Origin: Periconia sp. R9002
Lineage: Eukaryota; Ascomycota; Dothideomycetes; Pleosporales; Periconiaceae
Direction of reading: 5' to 3'
DNA length: 64,000 bases
NCBI GenBank assembly: GCA_023627715.1
Contig: JAMAHW010000026.1
Coordinates: 1-64,000 of the forward strand
Shown here: positions 21,711 to 33,338 of the stretch, piece by piece
Layout of the letters: the number at the start of each line of letters is the position of its first letter
How positions within the stretch are numbered: the first letter of the stretch is position 1
Position numbers and translations under genes: made by a program
The notes under the pieces: generated by a model
What the model was told of the DNA's origin: nothing
Database searches by the model: none
The model's input: the letters and a program-made list of their open reading frames with translations, nothing else

Positions 21711-23828
21711 ATTGCTTCTGATTTATCGCATTAGACGGAATTTCTCATCAGATCATCATTCCAGGCTTTTCATCGCACATAGTAAGCCCTCTCTACCGTC
21801 TTGATCAGGTGCAAGGGCCGAGATAAAAAACCCAATGCCAACAGAAGCGAGGTCACCTGGAAACGGTAGCGAGGATTACACGGAAACTCCGTGTGTTGCA
21901 TCAGTCTCCCTTCATCAGCATATCTGAATAGCGACCCACACGAAAGCGATCAATATAATGAGGTGGCGTGTCTGTTTGTGACCACCTCAAATAGGCATGT
22001 TTCGCCGGTGCCGTTGGATGAGAGCGGTAAGGTGTGAGCATGGCAACCTCAGAAGGATTCAGGAACATGGAACATGGCATTGCAACTAGAACTGGGGATA
22101 CGATGCCGCTCTACGTAGAGAGGGTTACCACACCAAGTAAGACCCTCTTCATCCTCCACTAATGAGCCATGGCTGAAAACAGCATGCACGAACAGGGCCT
22201 GCTGTCTGTACCCACCATGTATAGCTCAAGTCTCAGGCTGATTGCCGGAAGCCGAGGCGCGCTGCCCGGCTTCACGAGCTGTTTTATTGGCTAACAAAAT
22301 CTCAGCTACGCCATTGACATATGCAGTATACCTACTCAAATTGTTTCTGCTATCCCGGATGGCGATGGACATACGCCAGGCTACTATATCCTCCCCAGCA
22401 TCTGGGATCCCCTCAAGGCGTAGGAGGTTATTTATTTTTTCTATGCTTTCTAGCTTTTTATCGGCGGGGACTCGAAGCCAGGTCCATGTGGGGTGATGTT
22501 GTGTGATATCATTGGCTTCATCTTTGGTAATGACCTACGGCAGTCAGAAACTCGTGTTTGTGGCTCTCCAAAACTCAGGTTAGGGTTGAGAGCGGCTGGA
22601 AAGTCAATTTGTGCAAAAGAGGTGAACGCTGGCTTTTCTTGGGTGTGCATGTGGCCGAAAGCTGAATGGTGTCCGTAAAAGAGGAAGCTTACATAAAACC
22701 GTTCCCACTGAATTCTGGTATAGCCTGACTTATCGCGCGCTTCTTCGGCGGACGCCTTTTTAGCTAATGGGAACAGTTTGCTGGAGCGCATGCTGGCGGA
22801 TGGGGAGCACGGTAACGGCAGGAATGCAAAGAATCCCAGAGACGTGTGAAGTTCGTGACGCTTGGCCGCGTGGGGTCAAGTCACATGGCCCGTGCGGTGC
22901 AGCCGCTTGCCCTTGATTGGCCCTATATCTACCTGATTCACATTCGTCCTCTCCTTGTTCCCAGCCCCGGAACCAGCAGGCAGAGCAGGCCTGCACTTCC
23001 CCGCTCCGTCGGAGACGATGGAATACTCCTACACGATCGTCCTACTGCACCCAAAATTCAACCCCCCAGATTTGTGGCTCGTCGCATTGATTGCGATGCA
23101 TTCACCTACCTTAATGCACACACGTTCACTCGGTCCACAGACAAATGTCACTGACAGGGTCATATGATGCCTGTTTGCCATCAGTGCAGATGAGCAGAGC
23201 AGACGCATCATCCACACCAACCCCGGCAGGTGATGATGGATCGAGCTGCATGCATACGGTCAGTGAGGGGGTGTGTGCCTCCCGCTAGAAAATTGCTCTC
23301 CGGGCGGCGTGGCTTACAGAACGGGGCCCGCCAGTTAGCCGAACAAAAGCTGCGAAAGCAACCGGCAAAGTTCATGTCATTCATTTCCAATCGAGCGACA
23401 CTGCCCAATCCGCGCGGGAGCAATCAGTCCACGTCAACACCCCCTGACGGACGGCTGGCCACACCAAGAAGGTGTGCCACGGTACGCGAGGGAGAGAGGG
23501 TGGCACAAATGCAGAAGCAACTTGTCGTTGCTTTTTCTAGTTGCAAGTTTCGGACAGGCATCATCGTATGGAATGCGCCAGATATTGTCCGCCAAGGCGG
23601 GAGGGAACATATTGGCCCGGGCAGTTCGGCGAAGCGGCGGACCCATGCGAGCGTTCAGAGAGGGCTGACCATCATGGAATAGTTATATGGTTCTATTCAT
23701 TCTGAGCGGTATGAAGTCGTAGCTAAGAGGGCAATCTTCACGGCTATGATACATGCTACCATTGCCTGGACAGTTATGCTGGCTTTTGCAGGAAATGTAT
23801 GATGGATGATACAACAGCTGCGCTGGTG
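21711..23828. other. No confident gene
   Basis: About 2.1 kb with only overlapping short ORFs (up to 150 codons at 23230-23682) and no coherent domain or splice pattern. Composition is normal, so this is not RIP-decayed sequence. Confidence 0.4.
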
Positions 23829-25119
23829 TCAAAGCATGACAAAAGGCCTATCCATGGACTGCGAAACCTTATCTGTAACCTGCTGCATCCAATCGTCATC
23901 TTTTGTGTAAGCAAAGGCATGCTTTTCTCCAGGCGCCTCGAAAAGCTCATGCTGGTTTCGGGGGTAATGTTCCCGCAAAAAAACCATGAATTTTCTCGCA
24001 TCTTCCCACCGGACAGTGAGCATCCTCATTGCCATGGGTAATGAACGTGTTGGGCGCATAATTTGGTAGTGTCAATGCTATAGTAGGCCTTTCGTAACTG
24101 AAAGCATTCCATTCAGGCTGGTAAGTGAGTCCAAATTGTCTCAGTTGAGATGTGGGGTTGTCGAGGCATGAGACTATATCATGCGCTTTCAGACATATCA
24201 TTGAATCCTCTTTCTCTTTGTAGCGGTCATGTTGACGTATCCCCATCATTTCGAAAATGTCATACTCGCCGAACAGTATCTTGAACATAGTATGCCAAAC
24301 CTTCTGCCCGTTTTTGACGATAGGCAGGTGAACCAAGGGCAGTAGGTAGGCTGCTCCCATTCCATAGGGGGGTGTATCCCCCAACTGAGCCTTTGTCATG
24401 CCTGTTTTGATGATATACACCACTAGATCCATCCCAGCTAACAAGACCTGATTGTCAGGTATCTCGCGATTTATGTATAGCTGCCCCGGAACTTTGCAGT
24501 AGCTTCCATACATCGCGGATTGCAGGTACATTGTCCCAATCCTGACATCCCCTCCCGATAGCCAGATGTAGATAGCGAGGTTTGCACCAGCGCTCTCCCC
24601 AGTCAGGATATGTATGTATGTTTGTGATTCTGGCGCAGGTACCCGAGGGAAACGTTCTTGGATCCGACGCACAAGATCCCCTGAGTGTATCCAGCCCAAA
24701 AAGTCGTCCATATATCGGTAGAGCGTTTGGCCGTAGCTTCGACCGTCCTCCTTTGAGCTCATTAGAGGATAGTACGGACAAAGCATGATGGTATGTGGGG
24801 TGAGGAGGTGTCGGTAGTGGACGCGATACCAGTTCGTGTATGTAGGATCTCCGCCGGTGCACTGGTAGTGTAAGTAGTGAGTCTACTGCGCGAACTTTCA
24901 ACGTACCCATCCGCCGCCAGAAATCTCCAAATGTAATCTGCTATGCCCAGCAGCGACGTTTTTGGGTACCCGAACTAGTACACGGAGATGACAGTACGGT
25001 CTTTCTAGTTCTAGAATGTCGCTGTCGAAATCTTTGAACAAACTGGTCTGCTGAAGGCTAGGTTGTGGTAGAGAGGGATTTCCATCGTTGAGAACTGAAC
25101 GAAACAAAGACATGGTCAT
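23829..25119 (-). pseudogene. HSL-type alpha/beta hydrolase with a one-base frameshift
   Basis: Exon 1 (25119-24907) ends in the oxyanion-hole motif 'GGGW'. After a 45-base intron, exon 2 begins at 24861 with 'CTGGDPTYTNWYRVHYRH'. The nucleophile motif 'GESAGA' and the acid-residue region 'THGNEDAHCPVG' are present. The frame then breaks at a TTTT run (23991-23994, AAAA on the coding strand). Past that point the expected end of the protein continues in another frame, including the catalytic-His motif 'GEKHAFAYT', to a stop at 23829. As written, the protein ends at 23947 without its catalytic His. The family comprises esterases and lipases. Either the gene is newly inactivated or the base is a homopolymer error. 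Confidence 0.75.
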
Positions 25120-25362
25120 GATTCACACTTCGCAAACTGTATCAGTGGGATATAGAGGTATTGACAGTGAAGGTTGTTGTTGATGGAAGTTCAGGGAAAG
25201 ATGATGAACGAAGAGGTTGAATCGCAACTGGTACCTGGGCCCTCATGTAACCCACTCTGCGTCTGGTCTGCCAAAACCGGCTTGAGCTTATTTGATCGCG
25301 TATTTGGGCCAGTGGCCTCAGGCGGGTGTTTAAAGCCCGCATGTATCCCGGTTCAAAGATAA

Positions 25363-26442
25363 GTGGAATGCATGTGGGCTCAGACCTCCTTTCCCAACAG
25401 CAGAATAATGCTGCCTAGATTACTGACCGGTCTCAATGCACAGAAATACATAAGTACAGACAGGCCTGCTTTCAATTTGGGAGGTACAATCAGCTTTAGG
25501 CTTATATTTCTCTTCAAAAAGGCTACCGAGCAGCTCTTTATATGGGTACCTATCACAACCTTCTCTATCGGTATCTTTGTTCTGTCTGTTTGCCGTCTTA
25601 CGTTGCGTATTTTGCATCTCCGAAAGGCCACATGGCTGGACTACCTATCTGTTGGTACCGCGGTAGGTATACTCTGTGCCAGCCTTGTGCCGTATCGCAA
25701 CTAACCTGATCAAAGCTTCCCATTTTCGTTCCTCTTCTATTACAGATCAAGCGTAAGTATATTTTTAATGGTTGTTCATCTTCCCTATCTTACGTATCAG
25801 TGCTCCTGTGCAAGGACCCCAAAAGTCTTGGCACCATGCTTTCTCAAATAGAGGTACGTCTTCCAGTGCTTCACATGACAAGACATTGAGTTTCTTCAGG
25901 ATACAAGCGCATATTTGATGTACTACATCTTCCCATGGGGTGCTATCAAAGCATTGGACACCGGTCTTTGCTTTCGCCTTGTTCAACTTGACCCTAAGAA
26001 AGTGGCCGTCTTTCGTCGTACTGGCACAATCCTGGGATCGTTGTGTTCGGCCGCTCTTGGTTTTTCGCTATATTTCAGTGGATACTGGCGCGGGATATAT
26101 ACCCTGCAAATTCTGCTCATCGTGGACAAGCTCATAGATATTCTATGTATTTGGCACTTCAGCATCTCCGATAGCTTGAGTGATCAAGTCGGGCCATACT
26201 TGCGATTGCACATCTTCCTTGGTATCTGGGCGTTGGCAAGGGTAGTCTTCCTCTTCAATACTACAGGTATGTTTCTAATTCAATGACAGTACCCATCTAA
26301 CTGTCCAGAAATGAGGATGATTCTCACCATGGATACACTCGACCTTACTCTGAGATACGCCTGCGTCATGTATCCGGAATCCACGCGGAATGGAGCCGGC
26401 TTCCTTGCGAATTCACACGGCCAATCGCAAGGTGAGGTCTGA
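25363..26442 (+). CDS. Multi-pass membrane protein, unknown function
   Basis: A first exon with hydrophobic helices ('QLFIWVPITTFSIGIFVLSV', 'WLDYLSVGTAVGILCA') is followed by short exons and introns (acceptors near 25,745 and 25,900). A long exon ('TSAYLMYYIFPWGAIKALD', 'ILGSLCSAALGFSLYFSG', 'IFLGIWALARVVFLF') comes next. An intron (GTATGT to CCAG) joins the tail 'MRMILTMDTLDLTLRYA'. About six or seven helices in all are weakly reminiscent of fungal rhodopsin-like or integral membrane proteins, but no lysine or other signature settles it. The middle splice sites are uncertain. Confidence 0.5.
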
Positions 26443-27265
26443 GTGGGGACAATTGGTTATTCTGTTGCGCGCTAGGTTATGATTGGGAGCACTTGAGGGG
26501 ATGGGGGAAGGTTCAGGTACACTACATGGGTTCCGATCTCCGTGTGATGGAAGTGATACCTGATAGGCTTTCGTTGACAGGCTGAAGTTTGGGGCATGTG
26601 AAACTCATCGGTGTACTTTTAGAGTGTTTGATGCACCGGCAAAGTGTCCCCACGTATCTTAAGCATCCTAGAAGATTTATGCGAGCAACGTCATCATATA
26701 TTTGTTCAGGGGTGGTCCGATCATGTTTCCGTGCCGCTCAGCGGCTTAGGAACCTAAGAAAAGAGTGCGTGCATAGTTTTATGATGCAGGTGGAATGGCC
26801 AAAATGTGTGCCCCGATCGGAAGCCCCTTGCGGCTATGGAATGATGTGGCTTCACGGCGAGCATACTGCTCACTTTAGATCCAGCGATATCCCTTTTACC
26901 CGCCGTGCGATCTTCGATTCTAAGATGATTGATGGACGCGCGATCAGACTTGCAAGGGTATGCTAGCCCGCCATATTGCGTTGGGCAACACGTTGTATTG
27001 ATTCGGATTATACACGCATGTATCGAGGTTCCCTGCCTGACAAAGATCGGCCTTCTGGTAATAGCTCGTGAATATTCAGAAACACGGTAATAATCAACAG
27101 ACTTGAGGGAAAAAGCATTTATAAATCGCAAGCCGCAGCACTTTCTGAACAGGTTCCGCACGTCTACACGAAACCCTTGATTTAACCCCTGTCAAAATTC
27201 TCATTCACCATGTAGGTTCTTACGCACGCACTTTTTTCTGAACCAGTGCTAAAAGGTGAAGGTCA
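26443..27265. other. No confident gene
   Basis: ORFs of 125 and 135 codons overlap on opposite strands (26589-26966, 26754-27161) without domain or splice support. Confidence 0.4.
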
Positions 27266-27613
27266 ATGGAAACCGACCCTATTTGGTGGCAGAAGCAGTA
27301 CCAACAACTGTACAACGACGACTACTGTCCAATCACAATCGACGGCGAGAATCATGATATCCCCAGAAAAAAATTATCCCAGATCCCACAAGCTCTACGA
27401 AAATTTCTCGAGGAGGAATATCTGAAGGACAACCATTTCATTTGCTCGGACGATGAATACAAGGAAGTGTTCAGGTACATTGTCAAAGGAACGATTCCCC
27501 CAGACCCTGAAGCCCGTAAGAGCTTGCAAGAAATTGCAGAAAATTACAAGTGGGTGTCTGTTCTCGAAAAAATCAAAGCCACGCCCCAATCCAAGACCAC
27601 GCAGAATGAATGA
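27266..27613 (+). CDS. Small protein with T1/BTB-like fold signature
   Basis: One exon of 115 residues. The order 'PITIDGENHDIPRKKLSQIP', then 'HFICSDDEYKEVFRYIVKG', then 'PPD' resembles the T1-type BTB pattern, with an initial strand, 'F.T....L', and a 'FIDRD...F..IL.Y.R.G' helix followed by a proline. BTB domains mediate oligomerisation and link targets to Cul3. The match is by pattern only. A clean ATG and stop, and a lysine-rich tail, support a short real gene. Confidence 0.5.
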   Translation: METDPIWWQKQYQQLYNDDYCPITIDGENHDIPRKKLSQIPQALRKFLEEEYLKDNHFICSDDEYKEVFRYIVKGTIPPDPEARKSLQEIAENYKWVSVLEKIKATPQSKTTQNE

Positions 27614-27794
27614 GTAGCTACAGTAGTCGCATTCAAATCTATAACATTTCTTCCTCTTTCGAAGATTGTGAAAACCATAAACTTTCCGATGAGGGTTCTG
27701 TCCACCAATGATCCCATGAACTGTCTGTTTTGACTATTGTAAAAGGCAGTTTTTTCGTTGCGTCTTGATCGTTCGTCTTCTTCGTAAGCAAGAA

Positions 27795-28766
27795 TTAGTT
27801 AAATCTCATGGGAACGGGATTGAGACATACTTCTCCATCAAGAGACTCCCCGCTATCCATTTTCCTTTCCCAAGTGCACATCCTCTCCTCCAATAGACAT
27901 ATCCTTTGCTCTAGATCAGACACCTCTTCCTTCAAATTTTTTTCCGTGAGTCTTTGCCAACGCGGCAATATACCGCACAATGAATCGAGTTTGCCACGTA
28001 GAGTATATAAGTCGCTATGAAGCGTGACGAAGAGTTTGTCAAATCTGTCGATTTGATGCTGGAAATTTGTGGACAGAACTTTGCAATTGGCACGTACGCT
28101 TGTGATGTCTTTGCGGACAGCGGCAGTGAGGGCTTTGACACCTTGGAGCAGATTATCTGGTTGCAATGTTTTTTTAATCATATATGGTGTTTTAAAGCCG
28201 GTTTCAGCGTTTCCCTGAGGTTGGGACGATACCTGCGAGTTACGCGTACTCTGCTCCATCTTCAACGAGTTCGTAATCACTTTGTTTGTTGAAAAATCAA
28301 GAAGCAGCCTCGTAGTCAGTTGCACGGTTCCTGCTAATAGTTGGTAAATGAATACATCAAGGATATTTTGGATACACAGATCAGACAAGGTAGTGCACTG
28401 CAAGAACAGGTCAGATAAAGTAGCGTGCTGCAAGAACAGGTCAGATAAAGTAGCGTGCTGCAGGAGCAGGTCAGATAAAGTAGCATGCTGCAGGAGCAGG
28501 TCAGATAAAGTAGCGTGCTGCAGGAGCAGGTCAGATAAGGTAGCGTGCTGCAAGAACAGGTCAGATAAGGTAGCGTGCTGCAAGAACAGGTCAGATAAGG
28601 TAGCGTGCTGCAAGAACAGGTCAGATAAAGTAGCGTGCTGCAGGAGCAGGTCAGATAATGAGTGGCTTGCGTGAGGGGGTGTTGAATAACAGTAGACAGC
28701 AGGTTCATCATGAAACTTCTTATTCATGCGCAAAACAATCTCACGATTGGGCATGGAACATTCCAA
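27795..28766 (-). CDS. Coiled-coil orphan protein with a repeat-derived N-terminal segment
   Basis: The open frame is 323 codons. Residues ~37-125 are encoded by a 30-base tandem repeat and read as a 10-residue unit 'LSDLLLQHAT'. After a hydrophobic stretch comes 'LKMEQSTRNSQVSSQ', then a helical region with strong coiled-coil character ('LHSDLYTLRGKLDSL', 'LEQRICLLEERMCTWERKM'). Translation may really start at the internal Met of 'MEQSTRN', leaving the repeats in the 5' untranslated region. Function unknown. Confidence 0.45.
   Translation of the reverse strand: MECSMPNREIVLRMNKKFHDEPAVYCYSTPPHASHSLSDLLLQHATLSDLFLQHATLSDLFLQHATLSDLFLQHATLSDLLLQHATLSDLLLQHATLSDLLLQHATLSDLFLQHATLSDLFLQCTTLSDLCIQNILDVFIYQLLAGTVQLTTRLLLDFSTNKVITNSLKMEQSTRNSQVSSQPQGNAETGFKTPYMIKKTLQPDNLLQGVKALTAAVRKDITSVRANCKVLSTNFQHQIDRFDKLFVTLHSDLYTLRGKLDSLCGILPRWQRLTEKNLKEEVSDLEQRICLLEERMCTWERKMDSGESLDGEVCLNPVPMRFN
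28381..28650. repeat. 30-bp minisatellite, nine units
   Basis: Nine head-to-tail units of exactly 30 bases, of the type TCAGATAAAGTAGCGTGCTG plus CAAGAACAGG or CAGGAGCAGG, end in a partial tenth. Units differ at only two to four positions. The period is a multiple of three, so both strands stay open through the array. Confidence 0.95.
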
Positions 28767-28857
28767 TGCCCTACGTTGCCTCCCCCAAACGTGCCATTAC
28801 CATCATTATTTTTTCATCACTCCAGTTTGGCTATTCCGATTCACTGCCTCAACAACA

Positions 28858-29567
28858 ATGAGAACCCCTTCAGTCGAAGTCGTCATTCCCCCTATCATTT
28901 CCCCTATCGATGTCACCCATCCTGCCATGTGTTCCGTTCCCGTCACTATCTTTATGCCCGAGCAAGCAAAACCCAGAAACTATACGACGCCAGATACGTT
29001 CATCAGGATTCCGATAACACTGTTTTTCGCCACAAAACCCAATGCTGATGGTCCGCAACTATTGCACATACATAGTTGTCTGGAAAACCCAACGACGAAC
29101 GTGCGATTGGAAGAAGATGTGTGGTGCGAGAGAGGTGATGGTCTTGCACCAAGCGATACACAACCTAAATCTACGAGAGAGAAGGGAGATTGTTTGCCAG
29201 AGTCGACATTAACAACTGAATTGGCATCAATTGTGCACCGACACATAGATACCTCATTCATAGAAAACTTTGGTGAGTGAAACATCAAATACGAACTTGG
29301 GCAAGAATCTTTTCTGACCTTAAGAAAGCATCCACAACATCGACTAGCTGTATCCCAAACCTCACACCTAAATGTTCCGTATGCAAAACAACATTCTCTC
29401 GTGGGTTAGATGGGCTTACCAATCTGAGAGTCCACTATTTCAATGACCACAAAATCCAAGACCCCGATCCTCTCGTTTGTACTTACCCCGGTTGCTCTCG
29501 GTCTTATAAAGGGAGATATCGATGGCCGAGTTTGAGAAGACATTGGAATCAGGATCATAAAATATGA
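28858..29567 (+). CDS. C2H2 zinc-finger protein
   Basis: Two exons (28858-29272 and 29329-29567) join in phase across a GTGAGT to AAAG intron, giving 217 residues. The N-terminal half is disordered and acidic. The C-terminal 85 residues hold two Cys/His fingers: 'CSVCKTTFSRG' with H-x4-H at 'HYFNDH', and 'CTYPGCSRSYKG' with H-x4-H at 'HWNQDH'. A nuclear DNA-binding role is likely. It is divergent from the coiled-coil orphan, whose frame ends 90 bases away on the other strand. Confidence 0.7.
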
Positions 29568-30344
29568 AATTGATCCTCACAGAGTATTGCTACCCTGGGG
29601 GGCACACAGACAACTATTTGCGGAGGAGGCAGAATCATTGAATCTCTCTCGCTCTCCGTTTCTTTTAGTCAACGTAGTTCTATTAGGTAGAATGGTAGGG
29701 GCTGAACCTGGGCATCATAATGTCAACTGGTCTTTCCTCAGCTTTCGAATACAACCCATCATACTCAAAGGATACTTGTTCAGCAATCATTGTAGTGTTA
29801 CTGATAATCACTGCCTGCTTGCTTTTACCAGTTGTATTTTTCTATATCGACACGAGCGAACGAAGCTGTTTCTGAGGCGGCAAGCGTTGCATACCCCAAT
29901 TACCCAGGGTTGCCAGAGGAGCGCAGCATCAAAGCACATCTGAGGAAGCCCAGATATGAAACCACCCGGGAATGATCGGCTGAGGTGCTAGGGATATCAC
30001 TTGAATTGCACCAAGGCTTTCTATTGCGTCTCAGCCAACTACAGTTGTGATGCCCACCCGAATACGAGTTCGCATGTTAAGCACTGGCCAATATGTGTGT
30101 AGCCCGATGCGGGATTTGAAACGTATTGATAGACACTCCCCCTCATTCTCATGAGGATCTATCCTTGTTCATATACCAGGATTGTCGCTTAGGTTGGCAG
30201 GAAACCCGCCCAATGCGCCCCTAAGAATGTCATATATTGATAGCCTAACAAACGGCAAGCCGGATACCACTTCCACTGACACGAAAGAGCGCCTCACAAA
30301 CGATACTCACACACAAAGCTACTCGCAGCACAAAAACACCCTCC
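29568..30344. other. No confident gene
   Basis: A 118-codon ORF (29587-29943) lacks domain or splice support. The ~780 bases otherwise hold only short frames. The part after 30,180 is probably upstream sequence of the next gene. Confidence 0.4.
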
Positions 30345-31279
30345 ATGGAACCACTTGTCAATATGGGGCCTGATGACTTGTTCCTTGAACCTCATAATGA
30401 GGCAGACTTGATACACAAACTCGAGTCGAGCTTCAAGCCGCTTCTCCATCGCAATAGAGCACTCGTTACGCTATTTTCGACCTTCCGAAACCATTTCAAG
30501 TTGAAGGAATACGAAAGATTCGATTCTTTCATCCACGATAATTCGATAGATCTGTGGACTCAGAAAAGAAAAGATGGTAAGAGCGAAAGTCTTAGTAGAA
30601 ACTGGTTCCCTGAACGCTAAAATCCAATTCAGATTGCCTTTGTTTTTGGGTTCAGTGTTTTGCGCATTTGAGTATTTGTCCATTCAAAGATTTTGCATTT
30701 TTTCGGATTGCGGTTTTTAAAGCTTTCGATGACCTGCCCAACGGACAAAGGATTGAGAAAGCCAGGAATACCTTGTTCGCGACAATATTCCACTTGCTGG
30801 GTATCGTCTACTCAATCTCTACTCATAGGGAGAAGTGCAAAGGGTGTTGTGGTTCTTTCCCCTTGTTCCTTATGGACACAATTCTGCCCGATGGTAAATC
30901 GTGCAGCGTACCCTTCCTCGATGATGAAAGAACGATGAGAATCATAGCGAGGGGCCCACCTATGGAATGCAGTCAATGTGAAGGGACGTGCAAAGTAGTG
31001 ACCATGGCCATCGACAAGATCAAAAAAGAAAACACACCTATATCAGGTACGTTCGATTGGGCCAACATTGCGTCGAACAGTTGTACGCCCGAAATCCGAA
31101 AAAGCGAAGCAAGAAGCAGTCCCGACCCAAGAGCATTCGATTTGGTTCACACTGCCTGCGATGGTCCTACAGTCAATTTCATGCTTCCACCTACCGCAGT
31201 GTGCAGTTATGAACTGGCAACCTCTACGGCTACGGATCTGTTCCCTGCACCTCGTGCCTCATACCTGTATGATGCCTAG
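30345..31279 (+). CDS. Orphan protein, two exons, Cys-rich middle
   Basis: Exons 30345-30576 and 30723-31279 join in phase across a GTAAGA to AAAG intron, giving 262 residues. The N-terminus is helical ('LIHKLESSFKPLLHRNRALV'). A middle segment has clustered cysteines ('EKCKGCCG', 'MECSQCEGTCKVV') that could bind metal. The C-terminus is disordered. An alternative third exon after a GTACGT donor at 31,045 is possible but gives a less protein-like tail. No family is recognised. Confidence 0.5.
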
Positions 31280-31841
31280 CATGCCATCGTGAGTAGGATC
31301 TGAAGGTCTCAATCCTCAATCTTCTAACAACATCAGTTACCAGTTCAACCCTCCGCCTGTCTCCCCCGCGCATATTCCCCATTCCATTCCAGACCAGTCA
31401 TATAATCATTAGCGAACAAAGGATAAGAGCGGAAAAGAACACTGGTAGTCAGTTGGAGGCATGACACGATGCGAGCGGGTCTGGGGTCACGATGGCAAAC
31501 TAATATACCTTCAGGGTTAAGGGAGCAAGATCTGTGGGCATGTACAGGGCTCAGACAGCGTTTTGGCTTTTAATTGTCCTGATTATTGTATGATGCTATC
31601 GTCTCGTCTTTTACTTTCCTGAGAGATCATTCAATACACCTTTCTAGTCGACCCTTGATGTGTGTGTGACAGATATGTCTCCCTGCGCTGAATTTGAACC
31701 TAAGCGATAGAAGAGGTTTATAATTTCTTTTCTAGCTAGGGTTTTGCTGCGGCGTGGTGGTAAGCGGGGGATGGTACCTAGCCGCCAAACCACCCTAATA
31801 CCCGAGTCTGCCTTTTTATATGTGCTCTAAATGTCCTCTCC

Positions 31842-32030
31842 TCTTATCCACGCCTACTCCACGCACACACATCTTATCCACGCCTACTCCACGCACACAC
31901 ATCTTATCCACGCCTACTCCACGCACACACATCTTATCCACGACACACACACACACACACACACACGCTCGCACGCTCGCACACACACGCACGCACGCCC
32001 GCACACCCACACACGCACACACACACGCAC
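31842..32030. repeat. 30-bp tandem repeat followed by a (CA)n microsatellite
   Basis: Three full units and a partial fourth of CTTATCCACGCCTACTCCAC plus GCACACACAT run into about 90 bases of CA-rich repeat. The array ends ~25 bases before the F-box start codon and is in frame with it (unit 'STPTPRTHIL'), so it could be read as an N-terminal extension. It is more likely promoter or 5' leader. Confidence 0.9.
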
Positions 32031-32053
32031 TACACAACACTTGTCTATTCGCT

Positions 32054-33196
32054 ATGTCAATGTCAGCACTTCCAGCGGAGCTACTTCTACGTATCAGCTC
32101 ATTCTTAACACCGAAAGACATCTCGGCTTTCTCTCAAGTGTCTGTGAATTCCAGCATTGCTCAGAGAGAGCTATTGAAATACATCAGCGTGCAACCCCAA
32201 GATATTAGGCTTCTCTGGCGCACTTTTAAAGAAAAACCGGAGCTAGCTAAATATACCAAAGCAATATCCATGTTTCTTCCTGTCGGACACCTATACTGGC
32301 GATGGCTCAAACCGGAAGAAGAGGGTATGATAGCATTTATCTGCGGCATACTCGACTCTGTGGTCAATGCGACGCAAATATCCATACGGGGGCGCTTTCC
32401 ACCAAGGCCTCAAGAGCATATTATCAGCGTACCAGCTCAAATGGAACAAATTACGCTTCCGCATGTTCAAGAACTGGACATTATTGGCAGTTTCATTTCA
32501 CTGCTGGAACAAGAGATGCCGCGGCTCCGTTCACTGACTCTCCGCAGCATGAGGAGAAAGGATCTGGAACTTGTGTCTCAAAGTTCTGAGGTACCACTGT
32601 ATTTCCACCCTAACAAGTTCAAAAAATTCACACTTTGCATAACTGGATACAAAGAATTAAACAATTCACATCACATCAGAAACCTTGTTGTGGAATTGGG
32701 CTGCGCTGCCGTGCAAGAGCTCACCTTGGAATTACAGAATGATGGTCTCAGCGATTTTTCTCCTTCAATGCCTGCTATTTTAGCTGACTTCCAGCCGATT
32801 GCGCAAAATCTTCGGAAATTCGAGCTGCTTGTCGACCCAGACATAGAGCTCGGTGAAGGCGTGAGAAACTCACTCCATAGCTTTACATCTATTTCAACTC
32901 TTATTTTTCCGATTGAACACTTTTTCGATTCGGCAGAAAAAGAAGGCGACTCTAAGATGGTGGAGTCTAGACTACCAAGAGCTTGCAGGGATCTCGTGTT
33001 GCGTTCTAGCCAGGATGTGAAGCTTTTATCTCTAATGAAAGCATGGGATGGTAATGGTGTTTCAGCAACATTTGATAATTCAGAGAACGGGGTACGTCTG
33101 AATGGACCCCAAGACAAGATGTGGCGGATGATCTGGAGCACAAGGTCTGTCTGGACTTGTTATGACACACGGGCTACCTCCGAAGACATCATATGA
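32054..33196 (+). CDS. F-box protein
   Basis: A single exon of 380 residues from the ATG of 'MSMSALPAELLLRISSFL'; the longer frame upstream is low-complexity repeat. The F-box is clear ('LPAELLLRISSFLTPKDISA', then 'FSQVS'). The rest has a leucine-rich, repeat-like character ('LPHVQELDIIGSFISLLEQE', 'LRSLTLRSM', 'VQELTLELQND') typical of substrate-binding regions. It is probably an SCF ubiquitin-ligase adaptor with unknown target. Confidence 0.75.
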   Translation: MSMSALPAELLLRISSFLTPKDISAFSQVSVNSSIAQRELLKYISVQPQDIRLLWRTFKEKPELAKYTKAISMFLPVGHLYWRWLKPEEEGMIAFICGILDSVVNATQISIRGRFPPRPQEHIISVPAQMEQITLPHVQELDIIGSFISLLEQEMPRLRSLTLRSMRRKDLELVSQSSEVPLYFHPNKFKKFTLCITGYKELNNSHHIRNLVVELGCAAVQELTLELQNDGLSDFSPSMPAILADFQPIAQNLRKFELLVDPDIELGEGVRNSLHSFTSISTLIFPIEHFFDSAEKEGDSKMVESRLPRACRDLVLRSSQDVKLLSLMKAWDGNGVSATFDNSENGVRLNGPQDKMWRMIWSTRSVWTCYDTRATSEDII

Positions 33197-33338
33197 GACT
33201 TGTAGTTACAGGTAAAGTTCCCAAAAAAGCCCCACCTCCCATCTCAATCAGTATAATTAGTTTTTAACTTGTAATACCAGTGCAATGAAAATACAGAATG
33301 TGATCTTCTAGCTAAGACTTGAGTGCTCCGATTGCGCC

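Noticed and set aside
22242..23682. Genes in the 22-23.7 kb region
   Set aside because: Several overlapping frames on both strands, none with motifs or closed splice phases.
16040..27265. Secondary-metabolite cluster around the hydrolase and membrane proteins
   Set aside because: No polyketide synthase, NRPS, terpene synthase, P450 or pathway transporter is present.
28381..28650. CRISPR-like regular repeat array
   Set aside because: Units are head-to-tail with no spacers and the genome is fungal; this is a minisatellite.
31820..32053. Long N-terminal extension of the F-box protein (His/Thr repeats)
   Set aside because: It is microsatellite-derived; the F-box begins right after the internal ATG at 32054.
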